Source of the DNA: Acanthacorydalis orientalis
Lineage: Eukaryota; Arthropoda; Insecta; Megaloptera; Corydalidae
Length of the DNA stretch: 64,000 bases
Direction of reading: 5' to 3'
NCBI GenBank assembly: GCA_034766995.1
Contig: CM068320.1
Location: 15,028,187-15,092,186, forward strand
Positions 23,766-36,152 of the stretch are shown piece after piece (positions within the stretch are counted from its first letter, which is position 1; each line of letters starts with the position of its first letter). A program made the position numbers and the translations under genes. A model generated the notes under the pieces. That model had not been told where the DNA came from. It ran no database searches and worked only from the letters and a program-made list of their open reading frames with translations.

Positions 23766-25308
23766 AGAGAAAATGCATGACTGATGAGCAGTTACAAATG
23801 TTTACAAATAAGAGTTTATCATAAAATAGGATAAATTCTATGTATTATAAACCGGAAGACCTAAGCCGACAGATCTAAAACAAACAATTGTTTAGTGTGT
23901 ATCATTTTACTAATCTGAACTTTACAGGAAATGCTGGTATCATCAAAGGTTAGTAACCTTGTTTATTATTATTTCATTTATATGATTTTTAATGTTTTAA
24001 ATTAAAGGTAACAGCAAAAATATACTGTATTTCGAAAAAAATGTTTCAGTTGAAAGAAGTGAGATTTTTGAAATGAGTACTATTAGGAATATATCCCTAA
24101 AAAAATAATTAAACGCTGCTTTCACAAAAGTAAAATGGTATGAAACATAATAAGATCTTTTGAAAAACTAAGTTTATTTTGTGCTTCTTATAACTTGTCA
24201 TAAACGAATATGTAAAGTTGTACGCAAAACAATGGAATGGATACTAGTTTTATATTTCCATTCAAAGCATTATTCCATCAGACAATTTCATGGTATCTAT
24301 CCAAATTCAAGTATCATAATTTTTTGTAGATAATCATATCATCATAGATAGAAATGTCTAAAACCTCGCTTGGGTTTCAATGATAATAACACCGCCATCG
24401 AAACCAAAGTAGACAATATGAAAATTTTAAACATTTTGATAAAGTACATTTTGTGGTTTTGGGTTAATGATTCATTTGATAAAATTAAGTATGACTTAAT
24501 ATTAAACATTTATTTTTTTCTATCTTTTAACGATATAAAATGATTGTTAAAAGTAACAATAAAAAAGCTATATTATGAAAATATAATCTTTTTATTTTCA
24601 ATTATGTTCAAACAAGGAAGTATTCTGATTATATATATTACAAAAAATTGTGCAAAAAGTACTAATTCCATAAACTTAAAAATCAAAAAAAAAATGCATT
24701 ATACTAAACAGAATAACAAATATATAAAGTTTATCATGATTGCGGAATTATTTTAGTGGAAATTTTATTGTGGATCAAATATTACGTGACAACTGGATAA
24801 ATGTTTTATGGGAAAGTCAGTGTCACGCTATCTTTTTGTGATATCCTGATACATTACACATTTTTATACGAAGTTATATATATATATATGCAAACATAAA
24901 TAAAAGTGCATATCTTTTCATACACATAAATCAGAGTCTCATAAATCAAAATATTAAAGAATAACGTATCATATCAGATTAAGATGTATTCCTATTCAGT
25001 CAATTGAACTTATGAATTGAATTAATTGATAGACACTGCTACGAAATTAAAATGACCTATTTTTCTTTACCTCTCTGTCTCTCTCTCTCTATATACATAC
25101 TATTATATGAAATACTAGATATCTGATAGTATATTAAGGATATATATTCTTGATCTTACAAATTGTAACGCATCCTGTCATATCAATAAAGTTATACAAT
25201 TTAAGTTGAATCAATTTTTCATCATTGATATAAAAGCAAAGAAGTTATTTGAAAAATATTAAAATAAAATAATATTATGAATGGTTTACTAATGATCGCA
25301 TAACTAAT

Positions 25309-25310
<2 letters not shown>

Positions 25311-25356
<46 letters not shown>
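25311..25356. repeat. (TA)n microsatellite
   Basis: Pure TA. Confidence 0.95.
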
Positions 25357-25361
<5 letters not shown>

Positions 25362-25480
25362 TAAGAATCAACATATGATAATATGAAGAAATTAGTATGA
25401 TTTCGTACTGATATATTAAAAATTCGAAAAATTACTTAATAAATTTAATAAAATCAATGTAACCTTTATTAAAGTACAAT

Positions 25481-25483
<3 letters not shown>

Positions 25484-25552
<69 letters not shown>

Positions 25553-25580
25553 TATATAGAAAGAGAGAGAGAAAGAGAAA
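25484..25580. repeat. Compound (TA)n(GA)n microsatellite
   Basis: Long TA array, TAAATATATAGAAA junction, then GAGAGA. Confidence 0.95.
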
Positions 25581-26430
25581 TGCCTCAACTGTATTCTAAC
25601 AAGACATACAAGAGTATGTGCCACTTATAACTTCTGTTTGCTAATCTCTTGGATTCCCCCTCTTCGAGTTCCAACAAGCCTCTAATCAACATAAATTCCA
25701 AAAAAAAATAAAAATTTGATCACGAAAAGTAAATGTTGGATAAATTATCACAAATATGGTTTTATTGCAATATTCATACAATAATTTTTCTTAAATGCAT
25801 GTCACCTCTGTATATAATTATTGTTTTAAACAGTAAGTACCTGAAATTCAAAAACGATTATAATCGTTATCAAAACCTGTAAATACACATACATTTTAAT
25901 CAAAATCTGTATTTACATATATAAAGAAGAAAGCATAAAACTGCTATATTTTTATTGAAAAAAATTTCCAAAAAAAATAATTAGAGGTTTATTTTAATAA
26001 AGAAATAATTTAATACATCATATTCATGAACCCAAATATTTTAGTTATAAAAAAATGTATTAAATTAAATGTTTGGGGCTATATGAAAAATGTAATCAAA
26101 TATACTGCTATATTAAATTTTGAAAAAAATATTTTTGTCCGTAATCACAATCTTACAAAATTTCGTTACAGGAATAAAAGACACGGTTGTAATAAACAAA
26201 TAATATTTTATCAACATAAAAAAGTACAATCTCATTTATTCTAAATGACATTAGCAGTTTTGATATTTCGTCTTTATACACTGACAATCACTACATATAG
26301 ACTAAGTCTATATAAAAGAAAAGTAGTAACCATAGAGAGAAACCTATTTAAAAACATGTAAGTAATAATGCCATTATTTCAATGATACTCATTATAAACA
26401 GTGCGTAAATACATTACTTATGTATAAAGA

Positions 26431-26580
26431 CTAACTTTCGCACAAGAAACCTAGATATGGTGAAACTTTTGTATGTGAAATATAATTATTATTATTACTA
26501 TTATACGAACCTTCGTACATTTCAAAACGTTGTGTGTCACTTTTGATCTTTTTTAAAAACTTATCTGGCGGCAAATGCAT
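26431..26580 (-). other. Candidate small ORF or exon
   Basis: Minus-strand ATG at 26580 opens 49 codons beginning MHLPPDKFLKKIKSDTQRF, then a Ser/Asn-rich tail to a TAG at 26431. The frame extends upstream to an AG acceptor-like site (AATTTAAG). The first half has protein-like composition in a region where most ORFs are AT noise. A GTTCGT donor after ..MYEG would be weak, and its phase would not fit the DYRK exon at 11162. No family recognised. Confidence 0.2.
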
Positions 26581-27532
26581 CCTCTTAAATTAAAAAACTT
26601 TCATTTTTTATTAAAAACTAATTCATTTGCTCTTTTTGTACACTAAAATCATTATCGTTTTAAAGGAAATAAATAGTATCGTATTTGTTATGTATGACAA
26701 ATTATATTCAATTTATTTCTTATTATGATATTAATAGTATTTTTTAATTGTTATTAAAATATCAATATATATATATATATACAAAAATTTAGTTTTCCAT
26801 TAATTCTGAAGTAGTTTTCGAAAATAATTTAAAGTTATTTAATATGATAAATAATTTCATTATCTGAAATGTTATTATACCAAATATACAACTATCCTAA
26901 TACACAATTTTTTTTAAAATTAATTCTGAATAAAATCATTTATGGATGACTACAATGTATTTTGTTTTACAACGTATTCATGAATTTAGTATTTAATGTT
27001 GATGAAATATTTGTTAACAAAACTATAATCATTATATTTTTTTTAAAAAAAAATGTAAATAATTTGTTAATATAAATTGATTTTTTTAAATATATTAAAC
27101 AATGAACTTATAAATAATTTATTTTTCTTCATAAACATATTAGTACCGGTTTTGAAGTTTATTGTGGAATATTAATCAGAGTTACATTAATAATTGCAAT
27201 ATAATTGTTCGTTTGAGATCTTTAAGTAAAGAAGTCGACTTAACTTAAGGGTTATTTACCTTAAAAAGATTATAGTTTTATACAAAAATCAGATAGGTAC
27301 ATGCATTTTCCAGAAAAACAAAGTATACCGAAAAGTAAGTGAATAAGTCCACTATCAAAATAAACAATAACAGAATTATGTTTACCGACCAACTTTGCAG
27401 TCATTAAATGGTACATTTTTTAAATTTCTTTCTAAGTTTTTCTAGATTATTAAAATATAAGTAATTTTAATATAAAATAAAACATAAAATCATTTTTTTC
27501 AATTTTTTGACTTAGTCCACTGTCATAATTAC

Positions 27533-27536
<4 letters not shown>

Positions 27537-27595
<59 letters not shown>

Positions 27596-27715
27596 CATAT
27601 ACATATATATATATATATATATTATACATATATATATATATATATATTTCTCATATATATATATATACATATATATATATGTATATATTTATATATATAC
27701 ATATATATATATATG
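27537..27715. repeat. (TA)n microsatellite, complex
   Basis: TA blocks with four tandem ACATAT units and several ATTAT/TTTCTC breaks. Confidence 0.95.
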
Positions 27716-27982
27716 TTAATTTTATTGCATTCAAAACTAATATTAAATATATTTTAAGATGTACTGTCTAGTCAGTTATTTAATAATTTACTATTGTATA
27801 CATAATAAAAAATTTAAATAGTTACAAAATTTAAATTATGAAAAATATTGGTTTATGCTGGAAAATGTTCTAAATATTTTTTGCAATAAATATTTTTTTT
27901 ATTTCTAATGCAATTTTTATGTTTGCTCTAAAATACATATAGGCAATCCAACCCATCCACCAACCAACAACCCTCCACCCTC

Positions 27983-27985
<3 letters not shown>

Positions 27986-28034
<49 letters not shown>
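27986..28034. repeat. (TA)n microsatellite
   Basis: Pure TA following a CCACCAACC-rich unique stretch. Confidence 0.95.
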
Positions 28035-28036
<2 letters not shown>

Positions 28037-28855
28037 TTGAAATATGATAATACCGTTAAGAAATACTAAAATAATTACATTTTATACCGAAACCAAAATC
28101 ATAATAGTATTAATCCATTAGTATATCATCCATTATAAGCCGTAATCAAATAAACAAAATTCTAAATAATAATGATTCATACAGTTACATGATAATTATA
28201 AATCAGGTATTTTTATTTAATTAACTGTTTCGATAAATTGAGTTCCTAGTTTCAGTTCGATGAATGATTTGAAGAAATGTGTAATTTTTAATAATGATAT
28301 ATTTAATAATCTGTTCCTGATAAAAAGAATATATAAAATTAATAATTCTAGTAATTATTAGATTACATTAGAATAATTAATGACTCTTAAATAACTTTAT
28401 ACTACAATAATAACTTTAATTGAATCGCGTTTTTCTTATACTTCCTTATTTCAAGATCATTAATCTGTGATTTGTTAATATTTCTTCTTGAATAAATATA
28501 CACCTTTCGTACGTATTAACAAGAAAAATTTATTGAACATATCTTCGATACGAAAACATAATGTATATTGTTAATTTGAATTGTTTTAAATATTTCTTTA
28601 TAAGTTCTAGAAACAGCGACAGTAAACATCTATTGAATCATACATATTTCACTATTTTCATTCCAACGAAACAAAATTAATTTTTAAATATATATTTACT
28701 TAATTTTAAAAAACGGTATGATTATTTCTTATCTAGGATTTGGACATGATGAAAGTAATACTTCACAAAACATTTCTAATATTTTAAAAAATGTGGAAAT
28801 TGATTTATTTTCTATGTTTTCTTTATATTAAGTGAATTAATTGAATTTATTCTTA

Positions 28856-28915
<60 letters not shown>

Positions 28916-28917
28916 AC

Positions 28918-28951
<34 letters not shown>

Positions 28952-28966
28952 ATATATATATATATC
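28856..28966. repeat. (TA)n microsatellite
   Basis: TA with TGTATACA and TGTGTGTGTG breaks. Confidence 0.95.
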
Positions 28967-29189
28967 ATAAAAAAAATGTTTTTCAATAAAAATTTCAGAT
29001 GCGTTTTGGCTCTTTGTGTCTGATAAATAATTACTGTACATTTACATACTTCATATATGACATACACGTGTTTCTCATACGTCTCTCTTAAAAGTAAACA
29101 TTTCATACAACTTTCTGAATTGAGACCAAACTTTCTTGTGGATCCCTATCTTTCTTTATGTCTATTATATACTTATTTTGTCCTCATTT

Positions 29190-29215
29190 CTCTCTCTCTC
29201 TCTCTATATATATAT
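29190..29215. repeat. Compound (CT)n(TA)n microsatellite
   Basis: Short CT tract followed by TA. Confidence 0.85.
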
Positions 29216-29750
29216 ACAAAACAATTAAATAATTACTCAACGCACCGTTAAATCCCCAATAACAACATTAAATAATTAAAAATGCATTACTAATAATTTA
29301 CTAATTTCGTATTACGGCTAACACTTACTAAATAATATTAATAAAATCTTAACTACTAACAAAAGTCAAAAAATATTTCTTTGAAAACTTAAGGTTTATT
29401 TTGATCTGGGCAATAAGCACTGGGAGATTTGCAACTGAGTTTTTAATGTGAAGTACTTATTATTAAACGATTATAATATAAAAAAATATATGATGTAAGA
29501 ACCACTGAATAATAAAACATAGATTTTTACATTATGTAAGTAATCCGCAATACTATCAAGGCCGAAACTCATTAAACAGTTTTTTTTATCAGTCAATTGC
29601 TTTCTTTAAAAATTGCGCCACAAGGTCGGATTCTAAGTCATGATACACTGCTCAGCATCCTTTTGTATTCAATATTTTACTACGATACATTCCAAACTTA
29701 TAGAAGTGAATAATACAAATATATTAAAAAGATATATACATACACGCACA

Positions 29751-29753
<3 letters not shown>

Positions 29754-29830
<77 letters not shown>

Positions 29831-29849
29831 TACACATATACACACAAAC

Positions 29850-29889
<40 letters not shown>
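29754..29889. repeat. Compound (TA)n(GA)n(TA)n microsatellite
   Basis: Long TA, GA tract, ACACAT spacer, TA; ends at the left terminus of MITE copy 2. Confidence 0.95.
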
Positions 29890-29894
<5 letters not shown>

Positions 29895-30074
29895 TCAATT
29901 TAGGCTGGAACATGGAAATATTAAAATAGTGCGCAGAGCTTAAGAAAAGTCATGTTATTTTTTATTTAATATTTTAGTTCAATTCAATACTAAAGTACTA
30001 AATGGGGAATACATGTTTTTTTTTTAATTTTTGCGTTTTTTTAATACTTTCGTGTGGAAGCTTAAGTTGAATCA
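29890..30074 (-). mobile_element. MITE copy 2, about 185 bp, at the end of a (TA)n array
   Basis: Reverse-complement relative of 2475-2660, with matching terminal repeats (TGATTCAATTTAGGC at left, GTGATTCAACTTAAGC when the right end is reversed) and shared interior (ATGTATTCCCCATTTAG..). The left neighbour is a TA array; the right neighbour begins ATATATG. Confidence 0.75.
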
Positions 30075-30829
30075 CATATATGCGCTCATATATTTATATG
30101 TAAAAACTTATTACCTTGAAAAAAAATATTACTATTTTATGTAGTATTAAGTAACCAGACAATAACTCGACTTCAATTATTGATGTGTAAGAGAGTAGTC
30201 ATCATATTTATCTTTAAAATTATTAATCTAGGCATATATTAACTAATCGGAAATCTGTTATTACTCATCAATGAATGAAAGTATTTTTTTTAGTATAAAT
30301 TCTATTCAGAGTTCCTCAACACGTAAGTATGTTAATAATAAACATTTGTATTATCGAAAGAAACACATCACTAATATGATTTGTAATAACTGAATTTTTC
30401 ATTGAATAAATTCTTTCGAAGTTATCATTTTCATATGGAATATGAACGTATGTTGAAAAATATAATTATGTACATGTATATATATATACATATATATATA
30501 TACATATATAGGTATGCGTGTGTTTTGTGTCTGTTTATCCATTTACATAGTTTATACATTATTGAAAATCAATATTATAAATTTTGATTGAATCTAAAAA
30601 ATGTTTGCCTTCAACTTAATCGCAACTAAGTGAATTTTATAGATTGTTTAAAATTTTACAAATTTATCATTAAATTAAAATTAAAACCAAATACACTGAA
30701 ATACTTTCAATTAAACATCTTTATTTTGTCATACTTTATCCATAAAGATATATTTCAAAACAATAAAACTGATAATATTTATAATTTTGTTCCAAAATTG
30801 CAAAATTCCAAACTCATGTAAATCTATGT

Positions 30830-30832
<3 letters not shown>

Positions 30833-30899
<67 letters not shown>

Positions 30900-30963
30900 A
30901 CATATACATACATAGACACATATCTCTCCCTCCTTTCTCTCTCTTTATATATATATATATATA
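30833..30963. repeat. TA array, then (CT)n(TA)n
   Basis: Pure TA (30833-30896), a CATACATAGACACA spacer, imperfect CT, then TA. Confidence 0.95.
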
Positions 30964-31303
30964 CATTTATAAAATTGATGTATATTTTCTTGTTCATTTT
31001 TTTTATCAAACTATGAAAATAATACATCATTAATATTTATTTTTTATCAAAGCCAAGGTATTTTCTTTATATGGAGACGATAGATACGACAAAGTCGGAT
31101 TTGAAATCGTAACAAATGGATCTGCACATCTATATATGACTAGCATACACACAGAATTATATGTGATTGCAATAGAAATTTCATAATACAATTGTTAAAC
31201 ATTTGATCAATTTCATTAATGAGTCATAATGAAAATATTTATTGGTTATACTCGTACAATTTAAAATCATATATTACCACACATACATACACACACACCG
31301 TAC

Positions 31304-31307
<4 letters not shown>

Positions 31308-31350
<43 letters not shown>
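31308..31350. repeat. (TA)n microsatellite
   Basis: TA after a TGTGTG start. Confidence 0.95.
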
Positions 31351-31354
<4 letters not shown>

Positions 31355-31467
31355 GTATATATACGTGTATGTTTCCGATTTTCTAACATGAAATGTAATA
31401 ATAAATATTCACATAAATTATTTAAAAATTCCAGTTTTACATATATAAATAATATTCAAAAACATTT

Positions 31468-31468
31468 A

Positions 31469-31517
<49 letters not shown>

Positions 31518-31555
31518 GTATATATACACATATATGTGTGTGTGTCTGTGTATAT
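31468..31555. repeat. (TA)n(TG)n microsatellite
   Basis: TA then TGTA/ACACA and TGTGTGTG. Confidence 0.95.
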
Positions 31556-31775
31556 AATATTCCAACAAAATCATAAACGTGAATGACCTGACATTTTTAA
31601 ATTAAATGTCAAGTGATTAATACAAAGTACGAAAATAATTTGATCATAAATCAAACTTTAACATTTAAATTTCAATACACTGAAGTCATGTTATTAATAG
31701 TAAAATATAAATACATATTTTGCACCATATTTATTGATTTTATGTTATTGTTGTCTTCTGTTTATAATTTACTCA

Positions 31776-31777
<2 letters not shown>

Positions 31778-31836
<59 letters not shown>

Positions 31837-31876
31837 TGACATATTATATATATATGTATATATATATATATATATA
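31778..31876. repeat. (TA)n microsatellite
   Basis: Two TA blocks around TTCATGACATAT. Confidence 0.95.
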
Positions 31877-33450
31877 TTCTATATACTCATGTAAACTCAT
31901 CTATGTAATGTGCTTAAACAATAGGCTTCTTTTATAATAAACATAAATGTCATAAAATTATTCAGACCAAAATTTATTGTTTTATTTTTGGAAATAAAAT
32001 TAATATCATTAAAAATTATTGAATATATAATAAACAAAATAACAATAAAGTATACAATAATATTATTTTCTATTTATTATTTTCATTATAAAACAAATTT
32101 TTAATGTTAAAGTTAACATTTATCTAACTGGTGATAGACTAGAATGACAGTAAGAAAGAAATTATTTACAATAGAACATTTTTGTAGTCTAAAATTATAA
32201 TAAAGATTTATATCCGGTAAGGGAATTCCGTAATTTATCAAATAATAATGTTGTTTCTTTCTTTGTTTTTGATGTATGACTCCTTATTTAAAAGTTAATC
32301 GAAATATTATGCACAAAAATTTTGTATTAATATTATATTTTCAATGTTTTAATATTCATCAATTGTCATATTCGATAGATTTGTTATTTACAAAGTTTTA
32401 AAAATTTATTACAATCTACAACCTTCAAGTATAATGAAATCAAAAACATATTTTATAAAGACTTGTAATAATTATTTTTAAACGCGATTAATATTACTAA
32501 TCTATATTAATTACCAAATGCTCAAAATTACTTTATTGTCACTTAAAATTCACTTCTCTTAAAAACAAAAAAATCATTGTCACATAAATAAATTATTAAA
32601 CTATTTATCATAGAAGTGAGAGTGAAATTCCTTATTTCTTTAAAAATAATAAAAATATATATGAGAATAATAATAATAATAATAAATATAATAAATTTCG
32701 GTAAATATATGTTAAAAATTCAGCATGCAAAATAACAAACCATTTTTTTAAAACAAAACTATCTCGTCTTGCATTTATTGTTGACTTTAAATAACAAAAA
32801 TATTTTTATTTTACAGTTACTTTCTATTACATTTTCAAATTTTAGAAATGAGATGTTTATCCTGTTTAACTGAACTTACTGCTTCAGTGATTACATTTCA
32901 ACTACCTCCATACATTCTACAATTGACTCCACATTTTTAACAATTAACAACTACATACATTTCTTAAACAAAACATACACAACAATGTTTATCTCGTTTT
33001 TAAAATCACAGCTAACTGTAAAATAACATTTCTTTATTTTACTTTGACATGTTCAATTAATATAACTGCATACAAATTTATTGTTTCATATCTTACAAAA
33101 CAAACATTTGTGCAATAAGACATGTATATACCTCACAGTTGTATACAAACTGATATTAATAAAATGTAATTAATAACGAAAATAACAATAATAACAATGT
33201 ATCCGTTAATTTTCTAAAAGATTAAATTCAAATACATACGATTACAAAAAAATATTTATTTAAAACTGATTTAGTTGTATGTAGAATTTTTCCATTAAAT
33301 ATCTACTAGTTATCAATAAATAATACTAATTTAAAAATTAATAATGAAACACTTACTTATTTATTCAATATAACAATATAAATTAATATTGCAGCTCCCA
33401 TAACGAATTTATTTTTTTTCTATCATATCCACATATAGCCACAACAATGC

Positions 33451-33454
<4 letters not shown>

Positions 33455-33512
<58 letters not shown>
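33455..33512. repeat. (TA)n microsatellite
   Basis: Pure TA. Confidence 0.95.
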
Positions 33513-33515
<3 letters not shown>

Positions 33516-33813
33516 CTCATATTTGATGCATTACTCAGTATCTTTTTTAAAACTGTAGAGAAAAGGTTATACTAAATGTATGGATATTATTTTAACTAAA
33601 ATTATAAAATAAATTATATTATTGTATATAATATGTGATTATATAAAATTGTTATAAGATTAAAGTTAGTAACCATTTCCATTAATAATAATATCCATTA
33701 ATATTACATCAAATGTAAATTTGTTCTACCGTCAAAATTTTAAAAATTCCAGACAACAAACAATTTTAAAAAACAGAAAATAATTATTATTTTTTTAAAA
33801 AGAAATTACTCAC

Positions 33814-33831
33814 CTCGAGTAACATCGTCAT
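33814..33831 (-). CDS. Dyrk2: DYRK2/3-type kinase, first coding exon (promoter 1)
   Basis: On the minus strand ATG ACG ATG TTA CTC GAG is followed directly by a strong GTGAGT donor, giving MTMLLE in phase 0. An in-frame TAA lies seven codons upstream, so 33831 is the first possible start in the exon. It joins in frame to the exon at 11162-11287. The short N-terminal peptide on a mostly untranslated first exon is common in long-intron insect genes. The link across a 22.5-kb intron is inferred from phase, strand and the absence of other partners. Confidence 0.55.
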
Positions 33832-34060
33832 AGCCAAATGTACTGAACCTTATTCACACATTTATTATTTGCAAAAAAAATTCAAATATATTAATCACTA
33901 GCACTTGAATTCTGTAGAATAAAGATCACTGACTGCACAGACAGGCGATGCGCGAAGGTGTACAAGTACACACCGGTTACACTGCTGTCAGTAAACTAAC
34001 GGTGTTCCGTCTGCGTTATTGTTCCTTCACTGTCGATTTTGCACAATAACAGAGACGTAA
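33832..34060 (-). promoter_or_regulatory. Dyrk2: 5' UTR and promoter region of DYRK promoter 1
   Basis: A GC-richer block (CAGGCGATGCGCGAAGGTGT, ACGGTGTTCCGTCTGCG) on an AT background. Read on the minus strand it has a TCAGT initiator at about 33929-33933, about 100 nt before the ATG. No TATA box is evident. Confidence 0.45.
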
Positions 34061-34331
34061 AAACCTTGATGTGTGTCAGACCCACGTGCCGAAGAACGTC
34101 ATCGTCGTTTCACGTTGAGTTTAATCTCCATGAAACATACATACAATCTTTGTTTCTGCTTTAATTATTTTATATCCTATTCTGATTTGCGGATTTCAAT
34201 TCTTCATATACGAATTACATTGATTCTTATGTTTCTAAATATGTTACATGCACCACCATATTTAAGAGAGTCGGTCTTTTGTTTTGGAAAAACAAATCGA
34301 ATAGAACAAATATTTTAAGTCTAATATAATA
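34061..34331. other. Intergenic DNA upstream of the DYRK gene
   Basis: A plus-strand ORF (34073-34318) is present but has no recognisable domain, promoter or splice support; I treat it as chance. Confidence 0.4.
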
Positions 34332-34483
34332 TTAGGTTGGTGTAAAAATAATTGCGGTTTTTACGTACCGAGTATAGACGCATATATCAGATAAAAATTA
34401 CATTTATTAATCAAAATAAAGACCTTTGGTTTGCACACATTTCCTCTAACGGGAAATAAGTTTATTTCTTCCTACAAGATTTA
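34332..34483 (+). mobile_element. Mariner left-end fragment
   Basis: Begins TTAGGTTGGTGTAAAAATAA and aligns with the first 130-150 bp of the 4852 element (TTACATTTATTAATCAAAAT.., ..ACACATTTC, ..ACGGGAAA). It breaks off at about TTCCTACAAGA. No right end. Confidence 0.8.
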
Positions 34484-34529
34484 AAAACATTTAAAATAGC
34501 TACCATAGATAAAAGACTTTCATAGCTAC

Positions 34530-34613
34530 CTTTCTACCAGCTGGACAGGGGGGTATAGGAAGAAAACAAGTTCGAAATGGGACCACGATCGAAATAAAGG
34601 TTGAAAAACACTG
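34530..34613. mobile_element. hAT-type terminal fragment
   Basis: Ends ..GGTTGAAAAACACTG at 34613. Its reverse complement CAGTGTTTTTCAACC is a typical hAT terminal inverted repeat. Only this end is recognisable. Confidence 0.5.
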
Positions 34614-34692
34614 GTTTAAACTATGTTATTAGAAAAAATTTTTAAAATATCAATTTAAATTTCAAGAAAAACGAAAGAAAAAAGTCGTTAGT

Positions 34693-34713
34693 TTATATAT
34701 ATATATATATATA
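34693..34713. repeat. Short TA array at mariner edge
   Basis: TA run ending at the left terminus of the 34714 mariner; TA resumes at 36153. Confidence 0.85.
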
Positions 34714-36152
34714 ATAGGAGGTTGCATTGAAAGCCGCTGTTCACGTATAGATGGCTTTAGGTGTGTATACTGTACACAGTGGCAGATGTCTCTTGTATCA
34801 TTTTGAAGTGTGGACATTTCCCACTAAAATTCAGTCATTAGACACCATCCTTTGTTTTTGACACCACAAGTGTTTTTCTATAACCGAATTAAAATCGAAC
34901 GCGAGAAGTTGTTTTTCCGATGTGCACATCTACACTGCTTTGATTTGAAAACAAGTGCAGCTGAAGCTCATGGATTGCTCGCGAAAACTTATGGTGAATC
35001 TGCTCCATCGGAAACAGTAGATAAAGATTGGTTTCGACGATTCAAAAGTGGTGATTGTGACGTTCACGACAAACAACGGCCAGGTCAATCGAAAAAGTTC
35101 AAAGATGAACAACTGCAAGCTCTGTTGGAAGAAAACCCTGCTCAAACACTCAAAGAATTAGCTCAACACCTCGAAGTCGATAAATCAATCACCTCACGCT
35201 GTTTACAAGCCATGGGAAAGATCCAGAAAGAAGAGGATGACTGCCACATGAATTGACCGAAAATGCCATTGCTTATCGTTTAAACATCTCGATTTCTTTG
35301 TTTGCCAGGCATAAAAAGAAGAGTGTGTTGTGGCGTATCGTAACGCGATGAAAAATGGATCTAGTTCGACAACCCGAAACGCAAGCAATCCACGGTCAAC
35401 ATCCACGGTCACAAAACAATGGTGGGATATGGAGGGTGTCGTGTATTATGAGCTGTTGAAACCGAAAGAAACAATCACCGCGGAACGTTGTCGATAGCAA
35501 TTGGAGCGTTTGAATGATAATTTGATGCAAAAACGATCATCAATCGCATCAAATTACTGAAAAGTCATTCTTCTCCTTGACAACACTCGGCCCCGTGCTG
35601 CTATAGCCGTGAAACATACACTTATGGAGCTCGAATGGGAGGAATGACTTTTCTCCCACACCTAGTGTATTCTCCCGGACCTGGCCCCAAGCGATTACCA
35701 TCTGTTTCAATCGATGCTTTTTTTTTTTGGACAGTTTTAGGGTTTTGTCTGATATTGTTACCAATCTCGGTATTCTTGATGCGAGTTGCCGAGCCTTGGG
35801 ATTAAATCCCTATGATCTAGACTTTAACATGAATTTTCAGCAATCTTGCTATTTTCTGGTCCAAATCTTGAGTTTTTCGCTAGGAAAATTTCATCGATGC
35901 AACACGCTTTGGAAGATATACATTTCTATAATTACGGAGAAGTAGAAAATTGGGTTGCTGAATAGATTAACTCAAAAGACAGACCGTTATTTCGTCGGGG
36001 AATTCAACCTTCTGTCAGAAAATTGTGAAAAAATCACAGCTTTTCCCACTTTTCGAGTGCGAATACTTTGATTAATGTATTCACACATTTTGTTATTGAA
36101 ATAATGCTCAAAAAACACACAAAAAACAGCGGGTTTCAATGCAACATTCTAA
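34714..36152 (+). mobile_element. Mariner, full length, inactive, inserted in a TA array
   Basis: Ends are inverted repeats: ATAGGAGGTTGCATTGAAAG at left; right end reversed TTAGAATGTTGCATTGAAAC. It is bounded by TA arrays on both sides (34693-34713 and 36153 onward), so it landed inside a microsatellite. It carries a broken transposase gene on the plus strand. Confidence 0.85.
34888..36060 (+). pseudogene. Mariner transposase pseudogene
   Basis: The N-terminal half is open: TSAAEAHGLLAKTYGESAPS, WFRRFKSGDCDVHDKQRPGQ, then a second helix-turn-helix (ETLKELAQHL-type, here TLKELAQHLEVDKSITSRCL). A frameshift follows at about 35230. Downstream, across frames, are RIVT|DEKWI (frameshift at the first catalytic Asp), VYYELLKPKETITAE, LLDNTRPRAAIAVKHTL (second Asp) and YSPDLAPSDYHLF (third Asp). 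It is the best-preserved N-terminal paired-like domain in the window, but several breaks make it inactive. Confidence 0.85.

Larger units (their letters stand above)
18682..33813 (-). other. Dyrk2: Rest of the long first intron (promoter 1 transcript)
   Basis: With the downstream 11288-18681 part this makes a first intron of about 22.5 kb. Beyond the island it holds TA arrays, one MITE copy and AT-rich DNA. Sub-stretches such as 19943-20680, 23800-25300, 25600-27530, 28040-28840, 31880-33450 and 33513-33810 contain nothing I can call, apart from the candidate segment at 26431-26580. Confidence 0.5.

Noticed and set aside
34073..34318. 81-codon ORF just outside DYRK promoter 1
   Set aside because: No domain, no promoter in the right direction, low-complexity second half; probably chance.
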